Shown here: positions 8,095-18,336 of the stretch, piece by piece
Layout of the letters: the number at the start of each line of letters is the position of its first letter
Numbering within the stretch: position 1 is the first letter of the stretch
Made by a program: the position numbers and the translations under genes
The notes under the pieces: generated by a model
What the model was told of the DNA's origin: nothing
The model's database searches: none
Seen by the model: only the letters and a program-made list of their open reading frames with translations
From: Streptomyces sp. NBC_01260
Lineage (GTDB): Bacteria > Actinomycetota > Actinomycetes > Streptomycetales > Streptomycetaceae
DNA length: 64,000 nt
Direction: 5' to 3'
NCBI RefSeq assembly: GCF_036226405.1
Contig: NZ_CP108464.1
Location: 5,952,001 to 6,016,000 of the forward strand

Positions 8095-10836
8095 CTACGC
8101 GTCGCCGCCCGCGGCCCCCGGATCGGCCGCGGCCACATCCAGCAGGTCATAGCGGTCGACCGCCGTCTTCAGCACCGAACGGTCGATCTTCCCGTCCTTC
8201 GCGAGCTCCGTGAGCACCGCCAGGACGATCGACTGGGCGTCGATGTGGAAGAACCGGCGGGCCGCCCCGCGGGTGTCCGCGAAGCCGAAGCCGTCCGCGC
8301 CCAGCGACTGGTACGCACCGGGCACCCAGCGCGCGATCTGGTCCGGTACGGACCGCATCCAGTCCGAGACCGCCACGAACGGCCCCTGGGCGCCGGAGAG
8401 CTTGCGCGTCACGTACGGGACGCGCTGCTCCTCCTCCGGGTGCAGCAGGTTGTACCGCTCCACGTCCACGGCCTCGCGCCGCAGCTCGTTCCAGGAGGTC
8501 GCCGACCAGACGTCCGCCCGCACGTTCCACTCGTCGGCGAGGATGCGCTGCGCCTCGACCGCCCAGGGGACCGCCACGCCGGACGCCATGATCTGGGCCG
8601 GGATCTCGCCCTTCTCGCCGCTGCTGTAGCGGTACACGCCCTTCAGGATGCCCTCGACGTCCACGTCGGCGGGCTCGGCCGGGTGCTGGATCGGCTCGTT
8701 GTACACCGTGAGGTAGTAGAAGACGTCCTCGTTCTCGTCCGGGGTCCCGCCGTACATCCGGCGCAGGCCGTCCTTGACGATGTGCCCGATCTCGTACCCG
8801 AACGCCGGGTCGTACGCGACACAGCCCGGGTTGGTCGAGGCGAGCAGCTGCGAGTGGCCGTCCGCGTGCTGGAGACCCTCACCGGTCAGCGTCGTACGGC
8901 CGGCGGTGGCACCCAGCACGAAGCCGCGCGCGAGCTGGTCGGCCATCTGCCAGAACTGGTCGCCGGTCCGCTGGAAACCGAACATCGAGTAGAAGACGTA
9001 CACCGGGATCAACGGTTCGCCGTGCGTGGCGTAGGCCGAACCGGCGGCGATCAGCGAGGCGGTACAGCCCGCCTCGGAGATGCCGTCATGCAGCATCTGG
9101 CCGGTCGGCGACTCCTTGTACGCGAGCAGCAGATCGCGGTCCACCGACTCGTACTGCTGACCCAGCGGGTTGTAGATCTTCGCGCTCGGGAAGAACGCGT
9201 CCATACCGAAGGTCCGGTACTCGTCGGGCGCGATCAGCACGAAACGCTTGCCGATCTCCTTGTCCCGCATGAGGTCCTTCAGGACGCGGACGAACGCCAT
9301 GGTGGTGGCGATCGACTGCTGGCCCGAACCCTTCTTCGCGCTCGCGTACGCCTTGTCGTCGGGCAGGGCCAGCGGCTTCGCCCGCACCACACGGGTCGGG
9401 ACGTAACCGCCCAGACCCTTGCGGCGGTCGTGCATGTACTGGATCTCCTCCGAGTCGCGGCCCGGGTGGTAGTACGGCGGATTGCCGTCCTCCAGCTGCT
9501 TGTCCGCGATCGGGATGTGCAGCCGGTCCCGGAAGCGCTTGAGGTCCTCGGCGGTGAGCTTCTTCATCTGGTGGGTCGCGTTGCGGCCCTCGAAGTTCGG
9601 CCCCAGCGTCCAGCCCTTGACCGTCTGCGCCAGGATCACCGTCGGCTGGCCCTTGTGGGCCTTGGCCGCCGCGTACGCCGCGTAGACCTTGCGGTGGTCG
9701 TGACCGCCGCGGCCCAGGTGCAGGATCTGCTGGTCCGACATGTCCTTGACCATGTCCCGCAGCCGGGCGTCGTCGCCGAAGAAGTGATCACGGATGTACG
9801 CACCCGTCTCGGTGGCGTACGTCTGGAACTGGCCGTCCGGCGTGGTGTTCAGCTTGTTGACCAGGATGCCCGTGCGGTCCTGCGCGAGCAGCGGGTCCCA
9901 GGAGCGGTCCCAGACCAGCTTGATGACGTTCCAGCCGGCGCCGCGGAACTGCGACTCCAGCTCCTGGATGATCTTGCCGTTGCCGCGCACCGGACCGTCG
10001 AGGCGCTGGAGGTTGCAGTTGACGACGAAGGTCAGGTTGTCCAGGCCCTCGCGGGCGGCGATGGAGAGCTGGCCGAGCGACTCCGGCTCGTCCATCTCGC
10101 CGTCGCCGAGATACGCCCAGACGTGCGAATCGGAGGTGTCGGCGATGCCGCGCGCCTCCATGTAGCGGTTCATCCGCGCCTGGTAGATCGCACCGAGCGG
10201 GCCGAGGCCCATCGAGACGGTCGGGAACTCCCAGAAGTCCGGCATCAGCCGCGGGTGCGGGTAGCTGGACAGGCCGTTCGGCGCCTTCGACTTCTCCTGG
10301 CGGAAGCCGTCGAGCTGCGCCTCGCTCAGCCGGTCCAGCAGGAAGGCGCGGGCGTAGATCCCGGGCGAGGCATGGCCCTGGAAGAAGATCTGGTCGCCGC
10401 CCAGGCCGTCGTCCTTGCCGCGGAAGAAGTGGTTGAAGCCCACGTCGTACAGCGAGGCGGAGGACGCGAACGTGGCGATGTGACCGCCCACGCCGATCCC
10501 CGGACGCTGCGCCCGGGACACCATCACGGCCGCGTTCCAGCGGGTCGCGTTGAGGACCTTGCGCTCGACCTCCTCGTCGCCGGGGAAGAACGGCTCGTCC
10601 TTCGTGGCGATGGTGTTCACGTAGTCCGTACTACGCATCTCCGGCACGGCGACACGCTTCTCGCGCGCACGCTCGATGAGCCGGAGCATGAGGTAGCGGG
10701 CCCGCTCGCGGCCCCGCTCGTCGACGGCGGCGTCGAGGGAGTCGAGCCATTCCTGGGTCTCTTCGGGATCAAAATCCGGGACCTGACTCGGAAGGCCGCC
10801 AATGATGATCGGGTTGCGATCGGATCCGGAAGCCAC
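8095..10836 (-). CDS. aceE: Pyruvate dehydrogenase E1 component, homodimeric type
   Basis: 913 residues from the GTG of MASGSDRNP (AAGGA seven bases upstream). Homodimeric, thiamine-diphosphate-dependent E1 of the pyruvate dehydrogenase complex: decarboxylates pyruvate and passes the acetyl group to the E2 lipoyl domain. Diagnostic stretches are [20 protein letters not shown], the ThDP motif region [20 protein letters not shown] followed by [20 protein letters not shown], and [20 protein letters not shown]. The length matches actinobacterial AceE (about 900). The gene stands alone, without aceF or lpd beside it, which is normal in actinobacteria. The frame is open far upstream of the GTG but that part is not conserved. 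Confidence 0.95.
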   Translation of the reverse strand: MASGSDRNPIIIGGLPSQVPDFDPEETQEWLDSLDAAVDERGRERARYLMLRLIERAREKRVAVPEMRSTDYVNTIATKDEPFFPGDEEVERKVLNATRWNAAVMVSRAQRPGIGVGGHIATFASSASLYDVGFNHFFRGKDDGLGGDQIFFQGHASPGIYARAFLLDRLSEAQLDGFRQEKSKAPNGLSSYPHPRLMPDFWEFPTVSMGLGPLGAIYQARMNRYMEARGIADTSDSHVWAYLGDGEMDEPESLGQLSIAAREGLDNLTFVVNCNLQRLDGPVRGNGKIIQELESQFRGAGWNVIKLVWDRSWDPLLAQDRTGILVNKLNTTPDGQFQTYATETGAYIRDHFFGDDARLRDMVKDMSDQQILHLGRGGHDHRKVYAAYAAAKAHKGQPTVILAQTVKGWTLGPNFEGRNATHQMKKLTAEDLKRFRDRLHIPIADKQLEDGNPPYYHPGRDSEEIQYMHDRRKGLGGYVPTRVVRAKPLALPDDKAYASAKKGSGQQSIATTMAFVRVLKDLMRDKEIGKRFVLIAPDEYRTFGMDAFFPSAKIYNPLGQQYESVDRDLLLAYKESPTGQMLHDGISEAGCTASLIAAGSAYATHGEPLIPVYVFYSMFGFQRTGDQFWQMADQLARGFVLGATAGRTTLTGEGLQHADGHSQLLASTNPGCVAYDPAFGYEIGHIVKDGLRRMYGGTPDENEDVFYYLTVYNEPIQHPAEPADVDVEGILKGVYRYSSGEKGEIPAQIMASGVAVPWAVEAQRILADEWNVRADVWSATSWNELRREAVDVERYNLLHPEEEQRVPYVTRKLSGAQGPFVAVSDWMRSVPDQIARWVPGAYQSLGADGFGFADTRGAARRFFHIDAQSIVLAVLTELAKDGKIDRSVLKTAVDRYDLLDVAAADPGAAGGDA

Positions 10837-11365
10837 GCGTGTTCCTTCGCTGTTCGGTGCTGCGCTACGGGGCCTGGTTGAGGGAGTCACGCCCCCGGGA
10901 TGTGTACACGTAAGCCATCCCATCGTGTACCGCGAGGGCGCAAACGTCATCTCTACCCAAAGGTAACCGGCGGCTTCCCGGAGACGGTCCCCAAGGGTCC
11001 GGATGGGCCGCGGCGCAGCGGGTACCGGGGAGGCAGGACGCGTCGGGAGGGCGCGTCGGGCAGGATGGGTCGGGCGAAACCGCAACCATACGCCCAAGGC
11101 GTGCAAGTGTTCCCAAACGCTGCTCGACTCCGATTGCCGGACCGAAACGGCATAAGCTGTTCAAGGACGTAAAGGGTGTGGACGGTAACGCGGGCTCCGG
11201 CAAGGGGCCGCCGACAGTGCGGCGACGTGGCACGAAACGTCACCGTTTAGGCGGTCTCGTGCGCTGGGTACTTGCGCGATCCGCCGCTCCCGTGTGGACT
11301 ACGGCCAACGCCCCGCGTACGCGCGTGGCTGCAGCATTTTCCGAAACATGATCAGGAGGCAACCC
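10837..11365. other. Divergent promoter region between aceE and the DUF3052 gene
   Basis: About 530 bases with no convincing gene. It must hold both divergent promoters and long leaders. I see repeated GTGTAC/CGTGTACC stretches near 10901-10930 and an AT-richer patch at 11145-11180 (GGCATAAGCTGTTCAAGGACG), but no element I can assign. Confidence 0.5.
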
Positions 11366-11803
11366 GTGAGCGCGACCGCGGACCACGCGGAGGAGCGGAC
11401 CAACCCGGCAGCACGCCTGGGGTTCGAGCCCGGACAAGTGGTCCAGGAGATCGGCTACGACGACGACGTCGAGCTGGAGCTCCGTGAGGGCATTGAGGCC
11501 ACTATCGGCCAGGAACTCGTCGATGAGGACTACGACGACGTCGCAGACGTCGTCCTGCTCTGGTTCCGCGACGAGGACGGCGACCTTACGGACGCGCTGG
11601 TGGATGCCATTGGTCTGCTCGAGGACGGCGGTACGGTCTGGCTGATGACGCCGAAGACCGGCCGTGACGGATACGTCGAGCCGAGCGACATCAACGAGGC
11701 TGCCCAGACAGCCGGTCTCGCCCAGACCAAGAGCATCAGTGCGGGCAAGGACTGGACGGGCAGCCGTCTGGCCACGCCGAAGGCGGCCAAGGCCAAGCGC
11801 TGA
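11366..11803 (+). CDS. DUF3052 family protein
   Basis: 145 residues from the GTG of MSATADHAEER, which has AGGAGG six bases upstream; the ATG-like extensions upstream are not credible. The protein is acidic (YDDDVELELREGIEATIGQE, then LVDEDYDDVADVVLLWFRDE) and ends in a basic tail (PKAAKAKR). It matches the conserved actinobacterial DUF3052 family, small soluble proteins of unknown function. Placement across from aceE and just before a peroxiredoxin and the TerD genes is the neighbourhood I associate with Streptomyces, hinting at a link to central metabolism or stress, but no role is established. Confidence 0.85.
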   Translation: MSATADHAEERTNPAARLGFEPGQVVQEIGYDDDVELELREGIEATIGQELVDEDYDDVADVVLLWFRDEDGDLTDALVDAIGLLEDGGTVWLMTPKTGRDGYVEPSDINEAAQTAGLAQTKSISAGKDWTGSRLATPKAAKAKR

Positions 11804-11818
11804 ACCGCACTCGCCCCT

Positions 11819-11856
11819 GAAGGCCCCCGACGGCAGCCCGCCGCCCGGGGGCCTTC
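11819..11856 (+). terminator. Terminator after the DUF3052 gene
   Basis: Eleven-bp stem GAAGGCCCCCG / CGGGGGCCTTC fifteen bases after the stop codon. Confidence 0.75.
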
Positions 11857-11988
11857 GTACACCCGTGGCACGGCCGGGACACCGCAGGATGAGCTTCTGC
11901 GGGTGCCGCGCGGCCGCCGGGAGCCTCTGCGTAGGGTGGGAGTCACCCGGACAGCCCAGCCCGGCGACGTAGCGAAGGGACGCGTTTC

Positions 11989-12447
11989 ATGGCGATCGAG
12001 GTCGGCACCAAGGCCCCGGATTTCGAGCTGAAGGACAATCACGGCCGGACCGTGAAGCTCTCCGAATTTCGCGGCGCCAAGAACGTGGTGCTGCTGTTCT
12101 ACCCGTTCGCTTTCACCGGCGTCTGCACGGGTGAGCTGTGCGCCCTGCGCGACGAGCTGCCCACGTTCGAGAACGACGACACGCAGCTGCTCGCCGTCTC
12201 CAACGACTCCATCCACACCCTGCGCGTCTTCGCCGAGCAGGAGGGCCTCGACTACCCGCTGCTCTCGGACTTCTGGCCGCACGGCGAGACCTCGCGGGCG
12301 TACGGCGTCTTCGACGAGGAGAAGGGCTGCGCGGTGCGCGGCACCTTCATCATCGACAAGGAGGGCGTGGTGCGCTGGACCGTCGTCAACGGCCTGCCCG
12401 ACGCGCGCGACCTCAACGACTACGTCAAGGCGCTCGGCTCCCTCTGA
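11989..12447 (+). CDS. Peroxiredoxin (AhpE/BCP-like)
   Basis: 152 residues, thioredoxin fold. Reduces hydrogen peroxide and organic peroxides in the cytosol. The peroxidatic Cys is C46 in [15 protein letters not shown]51 five residues later could be the resolving Cys. The downstream [14 protein letters not shown] and [13 protein letters not shown] are typical of the AhpE/BCP group. The start ATG has AGGGA ten bases upstream. It stands just before two TerD genes, so oxidative stress defence and the Ter system may be linked here. Confidence 0.9.
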   Translation: MAIEVGTKAPDFELKDNHGRTVKLSEFRGAKNVVLLFYPFAFTGVCTGELCALRDELPTFENDDTQLLAVSNDSIHTLRVFAEQEGLDYPLLSDFWPHGETSRAYGVFDEEKGCAVRGTFIIDKEGVVRWTVVNGLPDARDLNDYVKALGSL

Positions 12448-12597
12448 TCCGAGTTCCGGGCGATCTGCGGGCGACCCCCGGCCAAAAGCCTGTTTTGGCC
12501 GGGAACCGGTCACTAGGATCCACTCGTTGATCCGATGCCAACGCAACGTGGAGGCGCCGGCACCGGCCGGCCCCCAAGGAAACCAATGGGAGGACTC

Positions 12598-13173
12598 ATG
12601 GGAGTCAGCCTCAGCAAGGGCGGCAACGTCTCGCTGACCAAGGCCGCGCCCAACCTGACCGCGGTCATCGTGGGTCTGGGCTGGGACGCTCGTACCACCA
12701 CCGGCGGAGATTTCGACCTCGACGCCAGCGCCCTGCTGACGAACGCCGAGGGCAAGGTCGGCAACGACGGCAATTTCGTCTTCTTCAACAACCTCAAGAG
12801 CCCCGACGGTTCCGTCGAGCACACCGGTGACAACCTCACCGGTGAGGGCGAGGGCGACGACGAGGTCATCAAGGTCAACCTGGCCGGTGTCCCGGCCGAT
12901 GTCGACAAGATCGTCTTCCCGGTCTCGATCTACGAGGCCGAGTCGCGCCAGCAGAGCTTCGGCCAGGTGCGCAACGCGTACATCCGCGTGGTCAACCAGG
13001 CCGACAACAGCGAGCTCGCCCGCTACGACCTGAGCGAGGACGCCTCGACGGAGACCGCCATGGTCTTCGGCGAGCTGTACCGCAACGGTGCGGAGTGGAA
13101 GTTCCGCGCCATCGGTCAGGGCTACGCCTCGGGTCTGCGCGGCATCGCGCAGGACTTCGGCGTCAACGTCTAG
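12598..13173 (+). CDS. TerD family protein (first copy)
   Basis: 191 residues from the ATG of MGVSLSKGG, with GGGAGGA just upstream; the longer frame to 12535 is not needed. TerD proteins are beta-sandwich calcium-binding proteins linked to tellurite, phage and membrane-stress resistance. Family motifs: [40 protein letters not shown] (acidic calcium site), [20 protein letters not shown] and a C-terminal [17 protein letters not shown]. It is 82-85% alike by eye to the next gene, clearly a tandem duplication. Two hairpins separate the copies. Confidence 0.95.
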   Translation: MGVSLSKGGNVSLTKAAPNLTAVIVGLGWDARTTTGGDFDLDASALLTNAEGKVGNDGNFVFFNNLKSPDGSVEHTGDNLTGEGEGDDEVIKVNLAGVPADVDKIVFPVSIYEAESRQQSFGQVRNAYIRVVNQADNSELARYDLSEDASTETAMVFGELYRNGAEWKFRAIGQGYASGLRGIAQDFGVNV

Positions 13174-13182
13174 ACAGCCGAT

Positions 13183-13263
13183 CCGGGGCCGCGCCCGCGG
13201 GGCGCGGCCCCGGGCAGGTACCAGCACGTCCCGTCCGGCGCCGCACCCTGTGCGGCGCCGGAC
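13183..13263 (+). terminator. Two consecutive hairpins between the terD paralogues
   Basis: Hairpin 1: 13183-13195 pairs perfectly with 13201-13213 (13 bp, loop of 5). Hairpin 2: 13233-13245 pairs perfectly with 13251-13263 (13 bp, loop of 5). They lie in the 131-base gap between two near-identical genes and should terminate or attenuate transcription, giving each copy its own control. Confidence 0.7.
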
Positions 13264-13304
13264 GCGCTCAAAGACGGTTCATTCACTCGGGGAGGACACA
13301 CACC

Positions 13305-13880
13305 ATGGGCGTCACACTCGCCAAGGGAGGCAATGTCTCCCTCTCCAAGGCCGCACCCAATCTCACCCAGGTACTGATCGGGCTCGGCTGGGACGCACGA
13401 TCCACCACGGGGGCCGACTTCGACCTCGACGCCAGCGCGCTGCTGTGCCAGTCGGGACGGGTGCTCGGTGACGAATGGTTCGTGTTCTACAACAACCTCA
13501 CGAGCCCCGACGGCTCCGTGGAGCACACCGGCGACAACCTCACGGGTGAGGGCGAGGGCGACGACGAGTCGGTCATCGTGAACCTCACGCAGGTGCCGGC
13601 CGGCTGCGACAAGATCGTATTTCCGGTCTCGATCCATGACGCGGACAATCGCGGGCAGACATTCGGCCAGGTCAGCAATGCGTTCATCCGGGTGGTGAAC
13701 CAGGCCGACGGCCAGGAACTCGCGCGTTACGACCTGAGCGAGGACGCCTCGACGGAGACCGCGATGATCTTCGGTGAGCTCTACCGTTATGGCGGCGAGT
13801 GGAAGTTCCGTGCAGTAGGGCAGGGGTACGCGTCGGGGCTGCGGGGCATCGCTCTAGACTTCGGGGTCAACGTTTCGTAA
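13305..13880 (+). CDS. TerD family protein (second copy)
   Basis: 191 residues, same length and layout as the preceding paralogue. Conserved blocks are [36 protein letters not shown] and [20 protein letters not shown]. Differences cluster at the substrate-like loop ([20 protein letters not shown] versus [20 protein letters not shown]), where this copy has gained a Cys and lost residues; a second Cys is at PAGCDK. The start has GGGGAGGAC upstream. It is 71 bases before the TerC-type membrane protein gene, so the two probably share a transcript. Confidence 0.95.
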   Translation: MGVTLAKGGNVSLSKAAPNLTQVLIGLGWDARSTTGADFDLDASALLCQSGRVLGDEWFVFYNNLTSPDGSVEHTGDNLTGEGEGDDESVIVNLTQVPAGCDKIVFPVSIHDADNRGQTFGQVSNAFIRVVNQADGQELARYDLSEDASTETAMIFGELYRYGGEWKFRAVGQGYASGLRGIALDFGVNVS

Positions 13881-13951
13881 AGCCGCGCTCGGCGCGGGGG
13901 AGCCCCGTGCACACCGGGGAGAGACCCGTTACATAAATGATGGGGTAGCCA

Positions 13952-15112
13952 GTGCTTCTGAAAACCTTCGGCTGGTCGCTCGCGATTACCGCGATCGGCC
14001 TGGTCGCAGCGTGGTTCTACGGGGGGTGGGAGGCCTTCGGAGTGGTGGCGATCCTCTCCGTCCTGGAGATCTCGCTGTCCTTCGACAACGCGGTGATCAA
14101 CGCCGGAATCCTGAAGAAGATGAATGCCTTCTGGCAGAAGATCTTCCTCACGGTCGGTGTGCTCATCGCGGTCTTCGGTATGCGGCTGGTGTTCCCCGTC
14201 GTGATCGTGGCCATCACTGCCAAGCTGGGTCCGATCGAAGCCATTAAGCTTTCCTTCAACGACGCGGACCGCTACAAGGAACTGGTCACGGACGCCCACC
14301 CGGCGATCGCCGCGTTCGGTGGCATGTTCCTGTTGATGATCTTCCTCGACTTCATTTTCGAGGACCGTGACATCCAGTGGCTGCGCTGGATCGAGCGCCC
14401 GCTCGCCAAGCTCGGCAAGGTCGACATGCTGTCGGTCTGCATCGCGCTGATCGTCCTGCTGATCTCGGCCATGACGTTCGCGGGCAACGCGCATCAGCAC
14501 GGCGGCGGACACGCGGACAAGGCGGAGACGGTTCTGCTCGCGGGCATCGCGGGTCTGATCACCTACCTCATCGTCGGCGGACTCTCCGGCTTCTTCGAGA
14601 ACAAGCTCGAAGAAGCGGAGGAACGCGAGCACGAGGAGGAGGAAGAGGCCCAGCGCACCGGCAAGAAGCTCTCCGCGGTCGCACTCTCCGGCAAGGCCGC
14701 GTTCTTCATGTTCCTCTACCTGGAAGTGCTCGACGCCTCCTTCTCGTTCGACGGCGTGATCGGCGCCTTCGCCATCACCAACGAGATCGTGCTGATGGCG
14801 CTGGGTCTCGGTATCGGTGCCATGTACGTCCGTTCGCTCACGGTCTACCTGGTCCGCCAGGGCACCCTGGACGACTACGTCTACCTGGAGCACGGCGCGC
14901 ACTACGCGATCGGCGCGCTGGCCGTCATCCTGCTCGTCACGATCCAGTACGAGATCAACGAGATCATCACCGGTCTCGTCGGAGTCGTCCTGATCGGCTG
15001 GTCGTTCTGGTCGTCGGTCCGGCGCAACAAGGCCCTGGAGGCCGCGGGCGGCGGCGGGGACGACGGCGGCGGGGGCGGCGGTTCCACGTCTGAAGTCTCC
15101 GCCGGGGTGTGA
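13952..15112 (+). CDS. TerC-type integral membrane protein (DUF475)
   Basis: 386 residues, GTG start, with nine or so hydrophobic helices. TerC family signatures are the two acid-containing repeats in the membrane: LEISLSFDNAVINAGILKKM (TM2) and its internal homologue LEVLDASFSFDGVIGAFAIT (TM6-7), thought to line a metal path (manganese or calcium). Between them is an acidic cytoplasmic stretch of Glu/Arg (EEAEEREHEEEEEAQ) and a His-rich GNAHQHGGGHAD loop, both plausible metal ligands. The tail is a Gly/Asp-rich run. In Ter systems TerC is the membrane partner of TerD. Confidence 0.9.
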   Translation: MLLKTFGWSLAITAIGLVAAWFYGGWEAFGVVAILSVLEISLSFDNAVINAGILKKMNAFWQKIFLTVGVLIAVFGMRLVFPVVIVAITAKLGPIEAIKLSFNDADRYKELVTDAHPAIAAFGGMFLLMIFLDFIFEDRDIQWLRWIERPLAKLGKVDMLSVCIALIVLLISAMTFAGNAHQHGGGHADKAETVLLAGIAGLITYLIVGGLSGFFENKLEEAEEREHEEEEEAQRTGKKLSAVALSGKAAFFMFLYLEVLDASFSFDGVIGAFAITNEIVLMALGLGIGAMYVRSLTVYLVRQGTLDDYVYLEHGAHYAIGALAVILLVTIQYEINEIITGLVGVVLIGWSFWSSVRRNKALEAAGGGGDDGGGGGGSTSEVSAGV

Positions 15113-15283
15113 CCCGGTAGGGAATGAGGAACGCTCTCTGCGGGGCGGCTCGTACGGTGAAGGTCCTCGGGGAACACCCGGACCCGGCCCGGAGCCGCCC
15201 CGCAGCGGTGCGTGGGTCGTGTGTGCCTCATGCGACGGGTGCGGAGCCGATATCTGCGGGGCCGATATGTATGGGGGTTGGGG

Positions 15284-16018
15284 ATGGCGTTCTGGGACAG
15301 CCTGTGGCCGGGGCGGGAAGCACAGTTCGAGTCGGGCAGCGCGGCCACCAACTCCATCGTGCTCTCCCGGCGGCACGCCACGGTCTCGCTGACCAAACAG
15401 GGTGCGCTCACCGGCAACCTCCGGGTCAACCTCTCCTGGCGGATGCGCACCTCCGACATCGAGGGCCGGTCACAGCAGAGCGGCCGGTTGCTGCGGCCGT
15501 TCAAGCTCTTCAAGCCCGATGTGGTCCAGGCGCACACCCAGGGCGTGGTCAACGTCGACCTGGACCTGGGCTGCATGTACGAGCTGACGGACGGCACCAA
15601 GGGCGTGGTGCAGCCGCTGGGCAACCTGATCGGCGATCTGAACGGGCCGCCGTACATCAGGCTCAGCGGGGACGACCGCTTCGGTGCGCCGTCCGGGGAG
15701 ACCGTCTACGTCAACCTCGATCAGCGCGACCAGATCAAGCGGCTGCTGTTCTTCGTCTACATCTACGACCAGACACCGGCCTTCGACCGTACGCACGCCA
15801 AGGTGACGCTCTACCCGGGCAACGGGCCGCGCATCGAGATCGAGCTGGACGAACGGGCCCCGCAGGCGCGCTCGTGCGCCGTGTTCACGGTGGAGAACGT
15901 CAAGGGCGAACTGATCGTGCGGCGCGAGGTGAAGTTCGTGTACGGCTTCCAGTCGGAGCTGGACCGGCTGTACGGCTACGGGATGCAGTGGGGACGCGGC
16001 TACAAGTCCCGGGCGTAG
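15284..16018 (+). CDS. TerD-superfamily protein (TerA/TerF-like)
   Basis: 244 residues from the ATG of MAFWDSLWPGRE; the frame extends 24 codons upstream without a good ribosome site. It has weaker TerD similarity: VSLTKQGALTGNLRVNLSWR at the start of the domain, GCMYELTDGTKGVVQPLGNL, and PSGETVYVNLDQRDQIKRLL, followed by FFVYIYD. The acidic calcium-site motif of the canonical copies is missing. This is the divergent class usually present once per Ter locus beside TerD and TerC. It lies 171 bases after the TerC gene and points towards the convergent TerD variant. Confidence 0.8.
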   Translation: MAFWDSLWPGREAQFESGSAATNSIVLSRRHATVSLTKQGALTGNLRVNLSWRMRTSDIEGRSQQSGRLLRPFKLFKPDVVQAHTQGVVNVDLDLGCMYELTDGTKGVVQPLGNLIGDLNGPPYIRLSGDDRFGAPSGETVYVNLDQRDQIKRLLFFVYIYDQTPAFDRTHAKVTLYPGNGPRIEIELDERAPQARSCAVFTVENVKGELIVRREVKFVYGFQSELDRLYGYGMQWGRGYKSRA

Positions 16019-16093
16019 GCGGTGCCGGGCGTGGCGCGGGCCCCGTACGGCTCTCGGGCCGGCAGAGCCGGTGCGGTGGGCCGGTGCGGCGGG

Positions 16094-16939
16094 TCAGGGG
16101 CGTATGAACTGGGGCCCCTGCGGCGGCAGGGCGAAATTCGGGTCCGGCGCGTACGCGGCCGCCGCCGCGGGCTGCGGATAGCCGTACGCGGGCTGCGCGG
16201 AGGCCGGCTGGGGGTAGCCGTAGGCAGGCTGCGGCGCCGGTGCGGGCGGGGCCGCGGCGGGCTGCGGATAGCCGTACGCGGGCTGCTGGTGCTGCACCGT
16301 GAGCTGCGAGTCCGGCCCGGGGGCCGGTGCGGGCGGGAACGCCGGTGCGGGCGGCAGCGACGTCGCGGCGGGCTCTGCCGCGGCCTCCGCCTCGTCGACC
16401 GAGATACCGAACGCGGTCGCGAGCCCGACGAGACCGGTCGGGTAGCCCTGCCCCACGGCCCGGAACTTCCAGCCATCGCCGCGCCGGTACAGCTCACCGC
16501 AGATGATCGCGGTTTCCTCGCCGGTCTCCGGCCGGATGTCGAACACGGCGAGCGGTTCCCCGCCCGCCGCCGTCGCGTCGAAGAGCATGACGCACAGGTC
16601 GCGCACTTGTTCGAAGGCGGCTCCGTCGGAGGATGCCGCGATGACCACCTGGTCGACCGAGGGGTCGAGCGCGTTCAGGTCGGCCTCGATGGTGTCCGTC
16701 AGCCCCTCTGCGAGGCTCCGCTTCGGCAGCCGCCGCACCAGGCCGGAAGGGTGACGGGGCTGGTTGTAGAAGACGAAGTCCTCGTCCGAGCGCACGCGGC
16801 CGCCGGAGCCGAGCAGCAGGGCCGAGGCGTCCACGTCGGGGACCCCGGCGCCCGGGGTCCAGCGCAGCACGGCCCGTACGGCCATGGCGTCGAGTGGGAC
16901 GTTCGAACCTTTCACCATCGCGTGCGTCATGGCGGTCAT
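16094..16939 (-). CDS. TerD-domain protein with C-terminal Pro/Tyr-rich repeat tail
   Basis: 281 residues. A TerD domain (about 5-180) is recognisable by LRWTPGAGVPDVDASALLLG, VFDIRPETGEETAIICGELY and [20 protein letters not shown]. It is followed by an Ala/Pro linker and a tail (about 215-281) with three PAYGYPQPA units and related PAYGYP elements. Such Pro/Gln/Tyr tails are flexible and may bind membranes or partners, as in other stress proteins. The start is the ATG of MTAMTHAMVKG; MTHAMVKG three codons in is possible. It is convergent with the previous TerD-like gene and divergent from the lyase gene. Confidence 0.9.
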   Translation of the reverse strand: MTAMTHAMVKGSNVPLDAMAVRAVLRWTPGAGVPDVDASALLLGSGGRVRSDEDFVFYNQPRHPSGLVRRLPKRSLAEGLTDTIEADLNALDPSVDQVVIAASSDGAAFEQVRDLCVMLFDATAAGGEPLAVFDIRPETGEETAIICGELYRRGDGWKFRAVGQGYPTGLVGLATAFGISVDEAEAAAEPAATSLPPAPAFPPAPAPGPDSQLTVQHQQPAYGYPQPAAAPPAPAPQPAYGYPQPASAQPAYGYPQPAAAAAYAPDPNFALPPQGPQFIRP

Positions 16940-17151
16940 CCTGCCTGCTGGCTGCCCCTGCGGACAACGTGGGGGTCGCGAGCCGTGTGTCGGAGAAATA
17001 CCGGAAGCGTCGCGTCCGCACCCTTCGCAACCGTCGCTAAATGGACGAGTTACCCGGAATTCACGCGGTCAGGGAACTGTCGACACCCGCCCGTACGTAC
17101 TATTACCGGCCACACGTTGTCCGATCGGTCAGCTAGCACGGGGGGATCTAG

Positions 17152-18315
17152 ATGCGTCATTTCGGGCATATTGCGCCCAGTGTCAGGGGTGACCTGTTCT
17201 TCCAGCAGCCGTGCACCTTCGACGCCGGCGCGCCGGCCCGGGTGCTCTCGGCCGCACTGGGAGCCACCCTTTACAGCCCCGCCACCCGGCCGAGACTTGC
17301 CGACGACGTCATCAAGCAGGCCGCCCGGGGCGTCGTCTCCATGGTGCTGTGCCTGGAGGATTCGATCGATGACTCCGAGGTGGCCGGCGCCGAGGAGAAT
17401 CTGGTCGGACAGTTCACCGAACTCGATGCGCGCGGCGGCGAACTGCCGCTGCTCTTCATCCGGGTCCGTGAACCGCACCAGATCACGGATCTGGTGCGCC
17501 GGCTCGGCGATTCCGCCCGGTTGTTGTCCGGTTTTGTACTTCCGAAATTCACGCAAGAGCGTGGCGTGCCGTTCATGGAGGCGCTCACCAAGGCCGAGAG
17601 CGACGGCGGCCGGCGGCTCTTCGCCATGCCCGTACTCGAATCGCCCGAGCTGCTCCATCTGGAGACCCGGCGGGAGGTCCTCCAGAAGATCGCCACCACC
17701 GTCGGCGCGTACCGGGACCGGATCCTCGCGCTGCGGCTCGGCGTCACCGACTTCTGCTCGGCGTACGGACTGCGCAGGGCGCCCGACATGACGGCGTACG
17801 ACGTCCGGATCGTCGGCGACGTCATCGCCGACGTGGTCAATGTGCTGGGCAGGGCGGACGGCACGGGCTTCACGATCACCGGACCGGTGTGGGAGTACTT
17901 CCGACTCCAGGAACGCATGTTCAAGCCGCAGCTGCGCCGCAGCCCCTTCCTGGAGGGCCGGGCCGAAGAGCTGCGCACCGCGCTGATCGAGCACGACCTC
18001 GACGGTCTGCTGCGGGAGATAGAGCTGGACCGGGCCAACGGCCTGCTCGGCAAGACCTGTATCCACCCCTCGCACGTCGCGCCCGTGCACGCACTGTCGG
18101 TGGTCAGTCACGAGGAGTTCAGCGACGCCCAGGACATCCTGCGGCCGGAGAGCGGAGGCGGCGGCGTGCTGCGCTCCGCGTACACGAACAAGATGAACGA
18201 AGTGAAGCCGCACCGGGCCTGGGCCGAGCGCACCCTGCAGCGGGCCGAGGTCTTCGGAGTGGCGAGGGAAGACGTCGGCTTCGTGGAGCTGCTGGCCGCG
18301 AGCCTCGCGGAATGA
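17152..18315 (+). CDS. CitE/HpcH-like C-C lyase of the Ter biosynthetic module
   Basis: 387 residues, TIM-barrel fold of the HpcH/HpaI/CitE superfamily. Visible anchors: TFDAGAPARVLSAALGATLY, the acidic metal/substrate motif VSMVLCLEDSIDDSEVAGAE, LPKFTQERG and KTCIHPSHVAPVHALSVVSH. This is the C-C bond lyase class that comparative genomics places in Ter-linked operons, together with phosphoribosyltransferases and a HAD phosphatase, predicted to make a nucleoside-like metabolite. The two genes downstream here are exactly those partners. The GGGGGATCTAG before the ATG is the ribosome site. Confidence 0.85.
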   Translation: MRHFGHIAPSVRGDLFFQQPCTFDAGAPARVLSAALGATLYSPATRPRLADDVIKQAARGVVSMVLCLEDSIDDSEVAGAEENLVGQFTELDARGGELPLLFIRVREPHQITDLVRRLGDSARLLSGFVLPKFTQERGVPFMEALTKAESDGGRRLFAMPVLESPELLHLETRREVLQKIATTVGAYRDRILALRLGVTDFCSAYGLRRAPDMTAYDVRIVGDVIADVVNVLGRADGTGFTITGPVWEYFRLQERMFKPQLRRSPFLEGRAEELRTALIEHDLDGLLREIELDRANGLLGKTCIHPSHVAPVHALSVVSHEEFSDAQDILRPESGGGGVLRSAYTNKMNEVKPHRAWAERTLQRAEVFGVAREDVGFVELLAASLAE

Positions 18316-18336
18316 GCCTGTTCGGGTGAGGGTGGT

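Noticed and set aside
8074..10881. A 935-codon open frame on the plus strand opposite aceE
   Set aside because: It is the mirror of a highly conserved gene in GC-rich DNA; the translation is Val/Arg/His-rich nonsense without domains or ribosome site.
17057..17110. SigR-like promoter (GGAAT with GTCG 18 bases on) before the Ter lyase gene
   Set aside because: The -10 element does not match GTT well and the spacing is not exclusive; too weak to claim.
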